Shown here in pieces: positions 57,775 through 64,000 of a DNA stretch of 64,000 bases (position 1 is the first letter of the stretch; the number at the start of each line of letters is the position of its first letter). Made by a program: the position numbers and the translations under genes. Location: positions 38,143,254 to 38,207,253 of the forward strand of contig OY821781.1 of the NCBI GenBank assembly GCA_963682175.1. The letters are read 5' to 3'. Below the pieces are notes generated by a model. The model was not told the origin of the DNA. It did no database searches and saw only the letters and a list, made by a program, of their open reading frames with translations. This DNA comes from Triglochin maritima (lineage: Eukaryota; Streptophyta; Magnoliopsida; Alismatales; Juncaginaceae).

Positions 57775-59985
57775 CATTAGATTACAAACAAATACTAGTG
57801 TTGCGATGTTGGACACAGTAGCATAACCACTTCACAATTCTTAATAAGAAAAACCGGCCTAACTAGCCCAACAACATTAATCATCATAATCTTAATTAAT
57901 TTCTTTATCAGATTATAAAGTTCAAAAAAGTGATTGTCCGTAAAATCAAATGTTTTTCTCTCAAACTAATCACCTTAGCCCGCCCTAGGCGGCATCTCCG
58001 TTGTATCGCGATACGTTCTAGTTGTGGTAGCTTAGGTTTGATCGCCTCCAAGGTGGCTACGTCCATCAAAATAAGAACAATTAAAATTCTACCTAAGAAA
58101 ATGAAAAAAATCTACACAATGACTCGGGAGATTGTGGAAATTATTGTCATATTGTCTCTAATTATTCGATTTTATTATTAACTCTTCTACTTGTACTGGT
58201 TTAGTGATAGTATGATATCAAAAACGTTTTTTGATGAACTAAATACAATTCATGTTCACCATCATAGACCAATTGATGGTATCAAAAACTTGTTGTTGAA
58301 TGGACCGACCTCTCACCAAGGCAAGTTCAATATGGTTTCATATTTGGAAAACAATAACACAAATAGAACATTACTATGATGGATATACATCAAATTTAGA
58401 CTAAGCATGAAACATGAAGCCTTTCTGCTATTGGTTGGTTAACTTTGCTGTTTAGTTTTCCTTTTCCTGTCATGTCAGTTTTTTCATTTCACAACATTTT
58501 TTCATAATTTTTCTCTCTTTAATCTTCTTAACCACAATCTTTATAAAAAGATTTTACTGTCAAATCAATATGAATGTCTATTAGTAGAATAAAAATATAT
58601 AATATAATGATTTTTTTAAAAAAATATTATTATTATTTTCTATATATTCATTTAAAATAAAAATACAATCATATATATTAATTATATTTAATACAAAATA
58701 AAAACAATACGACTAGACTAATACAAAAATATTTAAAAAACCAACGATCCACGCATCTTTTTGTACGGATAGTGGGTTTCATGTAGGGGTGTCAACGGAT
58801 CGGATACGGATCGGATATAGGTATATCCATATTCGCATTCGCATGAAATTTACGGATTCGGATTCAGATACGGATTGTTTGCGGATATGAAAAGTCTATA
58901 TCCATTCGGATATTTGACGGATTCGGATCGGATACGGATAATATCCGCATCCGTAAACATAATTCCCCACATTATAACATTTTTCATTTTCACTTAGACA
59001 AATTATTATAAATAGTCAGATTTATAACTTTATTTGGTTTCAAATATTAATTTACTTTATCTTAATTTCTAACTCCATATTCTAGAAAGGATAATGATAT
59101 TCAATACTTGAATAAATGTGATTAGTAGATGTATTTTTATTTGAATAAGTAAATTTAATAATTATACATTCAAAATATAATCACACAAGGTTGAAATATA
59201 AATACTTCTAGGTATAATAATGTATTGCATACGTATATGATACAAATATGGATATGGATCTTATAATACAAATATTCAATCTCGGATCGGATGCTATTCG
59301 GATCGGATGTATCAATATCCATATTCGCATTCGCATGTCCCGAATATTACACGAATCGAATATTATTCGGATCGGATATTGTTCGGACCGAATATTTTTC
59401 GAACCGGACGCGAACGAATTTCCGAATTTCGAACATCCATTGACACCTCTAGTTTCATGAAAAGAAAAAAATAGTTTTCTTTTGGACAATTGTGGATGTT
59501 CTAAAGATCTCAACGATATCCGAAGGCAACAGGTTAGAATCAGCAGATGCTGACATCTCACAACTTATGTCACATTTCCAAATCCATTGTCTACGTGGAT
59601 TTATATTTCCGTATCAATTGGGTCCCAACTCCCAAATGACATTATATTATTATTATTATTATTATTTTATGTGTGGTGTTGGATTGTGATTTGTGATTTG
59701 TCTTCTTCTTCTTTTGTTGGTTGCGAATTCGTGGAGTTGGATTGGAAGTCTAGCTTTCTCCAACATTGGATTATTGCTTTTTGACATTTAATTTTATATT
59801 GATTTGTGTAAACATGCTTAAGGTTTTTTTAATCCTTATTAGACATGAGAGCTAGTGGTTTAAAATGGATTTGGTACAACTAGTTTTCAATTTATTTTTT
59901 TCCTTTTGTTCGCAAATTCTTGAGTAATTTCCAAATTGCAATGTGTCGATCGAAATTGGTCAGACTTTTTGTTGGAGTTATTGAA
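57775..59985 (+). repeat. Segmental duplication, copy 1 (interrupted)
   Basis: 57775 to about 58440 matches 60235 to about 60720 (for example TAGGGAGATTGTGGAAATTAT-type text, ATACAATTCATGTTCACCAT, GGCAAGTTCAATATGGTTTC), and about 59515-59985 matches about 60785-61236 (GGTTAGAATCAGCAGATG, TGTGTCGATCGAAATTGGTC). Between the two matching blocks copy 1 carries about 1 kb of additional sequence, including the MITE at 58784. No gene is recognised; an (ATT)n microsatellite lies at about 59641-59667. Confidence 0.85.
58784..59451. mobile_element. hAT-type MITE with CGGATCGGATA interior
   Basis: Ends TAGGGGTGTCAACGGAT and, inverted, TAGAGGTGTCAATGGAT, flanked by a perfect 8-bp duplication GTTTCATG (58776-58783 and 59452-59459). 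The 668-bp interior is filled near both ends with CGGATCGGATA, TATCCGCATC and ATTCGGATCGGA words around an AT-rich centre. No coding capacity. Confidence 0.92.
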
Positions 59986-60234
59986 TTATTATGAAATTTT
60001 GAATTATCTGGTGTTATCAGATGATATCTTTATATTGTACAAAGTTTCAATTCTATGGAACGTAATCTGAAAATTAACTTCGAACATGATCTTAAGATAT
60101 ATATTTTTCCTACAAAAGAAAGTTAAGACCAATCCACAGGGTATCCAAATAACTTAATCATATGCCTTCAAATTGATTCTATGTTTCTAACTGATTGTGT
60201 CAATTTATACATTTGCTCATGACATAAAATGGAT
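59986..60234. other. Spacer between the two copies of the duplication
   Basis: AT-rich sequence between copy 1 and copy 2 of the duplicated segment. Nothing recognised; it may be the native continuation of copy 1. Confidence 0.4.
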
Positions 60235-61236
60235 AAGATTACAAACAAATAATAGTGTTGCCTAACATGATGTTGGACACAGTAGCATTAACACTTCACA
60301 ATTCTTAACAAGAAAAATCGACCAACAACATTAATCATCATAATCTTAATCAAAATAAGAAAAATGAAAAATCACATAAGAAAATGAAAATCTACACAAT
60401 GACTAGGGAGATTGTGGAAATTATAGTCACATTGTCGCTAATTGTTCGATCTTATTATTAACTCTTCTACTTGTACTGGTTTAGTGATATTGTGGTATCA
60501 AAAACCTTTTGTGATAAACTAAATACAATTCATGTTCACCATCAGATACCAATTAATGGTATAAAAAACTTGTGGTTGAATTAATGGACCGATCTCTCAC
60601 CAAGGCAAGTTCAATGTGGTTTCATATTTGGAAAAACAAAACACAAAAAGAACATGATTATGATGGATATACATCAAATTAAGACTAAGCATGCGACATC
60701 AAATTGTTTTTCCCCTCAACCCTTTCGGCTATTGGTTAACTTCTTGTTTGTTTTCTCTTCTATAAATATCTCAAATATATATATAATATATATGAAGGCA
60801 ATAGGTTAGAATCAGCAGATGTTGACATCTCACCACTCATGTCACATTTCCAAATCCATTATCTACATGGATTTATATTTCCACATCAATTGGGTCCCAA
60901 ATGAGACTATATGGTGTTGGGTTGTGATTTGTAATTTGTCTTCTTCTTCTTCTTCTTCTTCTTTTGTTGGTTGCGAATTTGTGGAGTTGGAAGTCTAGCT
61001 TTCTCCAATAATCCAATTACATTGAATGTTGTTTTTTGACATTTAATTTTATATTGATTTGTGTAAAAAAGCTTAAGTTTGAAAAAAAAAAATCCTTATT
61101 AGACATGCATGCTAGTGGTTAAAGTTGGATTTGGTACAACTAGTTTTCAATTTTTTTTTCTTTTTGTTTGCGAATTCTTGAGCAGTTTCCAATTTGCAAT
61201 GTGTCGATCAAATTTGGTCGGACTTTTGTTGGAGTT
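60235..61236 (+). repeat. Segmental duplication, copy 2 (cut by the copia insertion)
   Basis: Colinear with copy 1 but without its extra 1 kb, and ending GTTGGAGTT exactly where the copia LTR begins. Copy 1 continues past that word as ATTGAATTATTATG, so the rest of copy 2 should reappear beyond the retrotransposon, outside this window. A (CTT)n microsatellite at about 60940-60963 is longer than its partner near 59700. Confidence 0.85.
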
Positions 61237-61496
61237 TGTTGGAAATACCAAAATACAACCAAGATACACTTACCTTTTGGGCTCAGAAGGAAATCTCATC
61301 ATAGCCGTTACACCATAGCCGTTGCCGGATCTTCACCAAAGGAAAGAATTGTGATTCACGCTCCTCTCTTATTTTAGAATGTAACCAACGACTATATCAT
61401 TGTAAAACCTATAAATACACTTGTACAATTCAAAATACAAAATAATATAACAAGAAATACAATCTCCCTACTGCTTCTCGTCCTCCAGCAAAATCA
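61237..61496 (+). mobile_element. 5' LTR of a Ty1/copia retrotransposon
   Basis: A 260-bp sequence running TGTTGGAAATACC to AAAATCA, with a TATA box TATAAATA at 61410-61417, directly followed by a primer-binding site. Its length and position are typical for short copia LTRs. The preceding five bases GAGTT (61232-61236) would be one side of the target duplication; the other side lies outside the window. Confidence 0.8.
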
Positions 61497-61499
61497 ATA

Positions 61500-61511
61500 T
61501 GGTATCAGAGC
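61500..61511 (+). other. tRNA-Met primer-binding site
   Basis: TGGTATCAGAGC is complementary to the 3' end of initiator tRNA-Met, the usual copia primer, and lies three bases after the LTR end, which fixes the LTR boundary. Confidence 0.85.
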
Positions 61512-61634
61512 AGTAAATCGACAAACCACTAGACCTCAGGCTCCCCGGAGCTCATCATCGGTCTTCGCCACGTTCAAGGGGGTTGAAGGCTACCACCACC
61601 TACATCCAAACCCTCAAAACACAAACCCAAAACC

Positions 61635-63362
61635 ATGACCGACCATACAACCAACCAAACAGATTCCAACACATCATCACGGTTGGTCACCACCTTATTC
61701 AACGGGACCAACTATCTCTCGTGGTCGCGCGCCGTCACTCTCTCCCTCAGCGGCAGGGGGAGACTGGGCCACATCACCGGGAAAAGCAAAAAACCCGAAG
61801 GCATCGGGACAGAACACAAACAGGAGGAATGGCAAAACGGGGATCACCTCGTTATGTCATGGATCTTCGCCTCGATGCAACCCAATATTGGGGAGATCTT
61901 CCTGTACAAGGAAAGCGCACTGGAGCTATGGGAAGCAATCCACGAGCATTACGGCAAAGCCCAAAATTTTGCACATGTATTCAAGCTAAAGCAGGAAATC
62001 TCACAGACGCGCCAAAATCAAAAAACCATCACAGAGTATCTGGGGACCCTCAGGAGAGCGTGGGATGAATTGGGGGTTTACGAACCACCAACGACCGATG
62101 CGAAAATCATCCAACAACGGACAGAACAAGACCGGATCTACCAGTTTCTGGTAGGTCTGGATGGAAGCTACGAAAATCTACGAAGTCAAGTGCTAATGGC
62201 ACCAGAACTCCCGTCTCTTGCAGCCGTCACCGGGATGATCCAACGCGAGGAAACTCGACGAAGGACCACCGCTCAGTCGCAAGGACTCTCCGACAACAAC
62301 AACCAAAACGAAAACCATGCGTTTCTTGTCGGAAAAAACCAAAACCAAACCCAAAATCAAAACCACAGCAAGAAGAGATATGGAAATCGCAAAGAAGAAC
62401 ACTGCGACAACTGCAAAAAGAACGGACATAGCAGGAACAATTGCTGGTTCCTCTTCCCGCACCTCCGACCATCAAAAGATAACGACAAAAGAGATAGCGA
62501 TGGAAGATTCAACACGAGACCAGGGGGCAGCGGCGGCTACAACACCATCGCAGGAGGCGGCAGCCACCAAGCGAACCAAAACCCTAACCCTCTTTTTTCG
62601 CTGCAGGACCAAAATGGAAACAACGAAACCGGATCCAGCGGAATTTATATGACGGGAAACCCGAATCCAAGAGGCTACCTGGTAAGCAACCCGAATCCGC
62701 CAGCGCATGGACCGGACCCAAATATACAAACACAACAAATCTCGGATCTGGTGTCCCAACTCACAGGACTTTTGCAAAACTCCCCTCTACATTCAGGTAA
62801 ATTTGCAGGTATGAAACAACTTCTGGAAAATTACACTGCCTTATCTAGTAGATTAAAATCAAATCATCAAAACTGGATAATTGACTCGGGTGCTACTGAC
62901 CACATGACAGGAGATAAAACATTACTTTCTAAGATTGAAAATAATTCTAGCTCTCTAAATAAATTTGTAACTGTTGCAAACGGAAACCAAGTAAAAGTCA
63001 AAGGAATAGGAAATATAGAACTACTAAACCAAAGCAATAATAATGTCCTTTATGTACCCGGGTTTAACTCTAATTTGTTATCCGTAGCAAAAATCACAAA
63101 AAATTTAAATTGTAATATTGTATTTACTCCATTTGACGTATACTTTCAGGATCGTGCCACAGGGAGGACGATTGGTAGGGGAACCCTCGTCAATGACTTA
63201 TATATCTTAGACTCCCAAAATTCTGCTTTTCATGTTGGAAATAATTCCAACCACGAACTTTGGCACAGGCGCATGGGACATCCGTCCCACTCAGTCTTGA
63301 AAACTTTATTCCCGTTTATTAATTCTGAAATAGCATGTGATATTTGTAGTCCAATCCTTTAG
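61635..63362 (+). CDS. Ty1/copia Gag-protease polyprotein, truncated before integrase
   Basis: A 575-aa ORF. The N-terminus has the copia gag start (LFNGTNYLSWSRAVTLSLSG, residues about 21-40) and a gag domain up to about residue 200. A CCHC zinc knuckle (C-x2-C-x4-H-x4-C, CDNCKKNGHSRNNC) lies near residue 256, the aspartic protease motif DSGATDHM near residue 415, and the pre-integrase motif LWHRRMGHPSHSVL near residue 541. The ORF stops just after CDIC, the first pair of the integrase HHCC finger, because the sequence switches at about 63350 to inverted RNase H sequence. Integrase and reverse transcriptase are missing, so this copy is not autonomous. The gag reading frame itself is undamaged, which points to recent insertion. 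The overlapping ORF from 61583 is a shadow. Confidence 0.9.
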   Translation: MTDHTTNQTDSNTSSRLVTTLFNGTNYLSWSRAVTLSLSGRGRLGHITGKSKKPEGIGTEHKQEEWQNGDHLVMSWIFASMQPNIGEIFLYKESALELWEAIHEHYGKAQNFAHVFKLKQEISQTRQNQKTITEYLGTLRRAWDELGVYEPPTTDAKIIQQRTEQDRIYQFLVGLDGSYENLRSQVLMAPELPSLAAVTGMIQREETRRRTTAQSQGLSDNNNQNENHAFLVGKNQNQTQNQNHSKKRYGNRKEEHCDNCKKNGHSRNNCWFLFPHLRPSKDNDKRDSDGRFNTRPGGSGGYNTIAGGGSHQANQNPNPLFSLQDQNGNNETGSSGIYMTGNPNPRGYLVSNPNPPAHGPDPNIQTQQISDLVSQLTGLLQNSPLHSGKFAGMKQLLENYTALSSRLKSNHQNWIIDSGATDHMTGDKTLLSKIENNSSSLNKFVTVANGNQVKVKGIGNIELLNQSNNNVLYVPGFNSNLLSVAKITKNLNCNIVFTPFDVYFQDRATGRTIGRGTLVNDLYILDSQNSAFHVGNNSNHELWHRRMGHPSHSVLKTLFPFINSEIACDICSPIL

Positions 63363-63726
63363 TGAATATATCTGCGAGTTGATCTTTACTTCCGACGTAG
63401 GGGACTTCTATTTCATTGGACTGAATTTTTTCTCGAATGAAGTGGCAATCTACTTCAATGTGCTTGGTTCGTTCATGGAAGACGGGATTGGTTGCGATGT
63501 GGCGAGCAGCGTTGTTGTCACAGAACATCTTTATTGGTTTGTTGAATGGTTGCTTCATGTCTTTAAGCAGTTGTTTGAGCCATATGAGTTCGCTAGTAGT
63601 GGAGGCCATGGCGCGGTATTCAGCTTCAGCACTGGATCTAGCCACAACATTCTGCTTTTTGCTTCGCCAAGTTACTAAGTTTCCTCCTACGAAAGTACAG
63701 AATCCCGTTGTTGACTTAGGATCATG
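63350..63726 (-). pseudogene. Inverted copia RNase H segment
   Basis: The minus strand encodes copia RNase H: KSTTGFCTFVGGNLVTW, ARSSAEAEYRAMASTTSELI, FCDNNAARHIATNPVFHERT and QLADIFTKGLD. It is open throughout its length but is joined at its 3' end, after GLD, to the gag-protease sequence at about 63350. 63549-63726 is the inverted twin of 63823-64000. Confidence 0.9.
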
Positions 63727-64000
63727 TGCTATCTTAAGAAAACTCCAGGGCAAGGAATATGGATGAAAAGAAACAACTCTAATGAAATTATTGGTTATTC
63801 TGATGCAGACTGGGCAGGAAGTCATGATCGTAAGTCAACAACGGGATTCTGTACTTTCGTAGGAGGAAACTTAGTAACTTGGCGAAGCAAAAAGCAGAAT
63901 GTTGTGGCTAGATCCAGTGCTGAAGCTGAATACCGCGCCATGGCCTCCACTACTAGCGAACTCATATGGCTCAAACAACTGCTTAAAGACATGAAGCAAC
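63727..64000 (+). CDS. Copia reverse transcriptase tail and RNase H, plus-strand copy (runs off the window)
   Basis: In-frame plus-strand sequence from about 63727 reads CYLKKTPGQGIWMKRN, then IIGYSDADWAGSHDRKSTTG and the RNase H core as far as KQLLKDMKQ at the window edge. This is the native order of a copia pol end. The DADWAG and SSAEAEYRA motifs include the catalytic acidic residues. Reverse transcriptase proper is absent upstream. Arms 63549-63726 and 63823-64000 are inverted copies with one difference seen (C/G next to TAAGTC), separated by a 96-bp spacer. Confidence 0.85.

Noticed and set aside
61583..62068. 161-codon ORF overlapping the copia gag
   Set aside because: It is in another frame; the gag domain, zinc knuckle and protease are all in the 61635 frame.
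1..64000. tRNA, rRNA, CRISPR arrays or bacterial-type operons
   Set aside because: None seen; the repeats present are tandem or transposon-derived and the genes are intron-containing plant genes.

Overview
This window looks like nuclear DNA of a eudicot plant. It is AT-rich, its genes carry many GT-AG introns, and it holds four plant-type protein-coding genes plus a dense layer of plant transposable elements. I cannot name the species. All exon models below were built by eye from splice signals, reading frame and family resemblance; none was tested by alignment.

Layout. 1-4.2 kb is intergenic, with a long fold-back element and a small TIR element. 4.27-7.84 kb (+) is an ABL-interactor-like gene (ABIL1 type, SCAR/WAVE complex, 299 aa, 9 exons, one GC-AG intron). 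7.8-15.5 kb is mostly featureless DNA with one well-bounded hAT-type MITE and a decayed tandem array that runs up to the next start codon. 15.56-22.98 kb (+) is a 14-exon GT4-like glycosyltransferase gene with one in-frame TGA in exon 12. 24.11-28.04 kb (-) is FCF1, a PIN-domain pre-rRNA processing factor (198 aa, 9 exons), convergent with the glycosyltransferase gene. 28.9-34.6 kb is transposon territory: two solo LTRs with 5-bp target duplications, a possible larger TIR element and a short-period repeat. 34.91-41.61 kb (+) is a plastidial pyruvate kinase (PKP2/beta type, 570 aa, 12 exons) whose first intron holds decayed copies of its own first exon. 44.5-50.4 kb (+) is a GC-rich promoter-like patch, a long repetitive leader, and a single-exon 588-aa protein with eleven C-x4-C-x10-C-x2-H-GGG repeats (WRKY19-like family, without a WRKY domain). 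51.4-64 kb is a nest of elements: a fold-back element hosting a second copy of the 2.1-kb solo LTR, a dead hAT transposon, a duplicated 2-kb segment carrying a TAGGGGTGT-ended MITE, and a Ty1/copia element whose gag-protease ORF runs into a head-to-head palindrome of its own RNase H.

The four host genes are unrelated housekeeping functions (actin nucleation, glycosylation, ribosome biogenesis, plastid glycolysis) plus one putative regulator; nothing suggests a functional cluster. The most distinctive signals are (i) a set of hAT-type MITEs sharing TAGGGGTGT-like ends, each filled with a different reiterated GC-rich word, (ii) arrays of the palindrome CGGTCGACCG and variants upstream of the TATA box in two LTR families, (iii) repeated decayed copies of the PKP transit-peptide exon in its own intron, (iv) the copia snap-back palindrome, and (v) the in-frame stop in an otherwise intact glycosyltransferase gene. 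I found no system that I would call a new biological mechanism.
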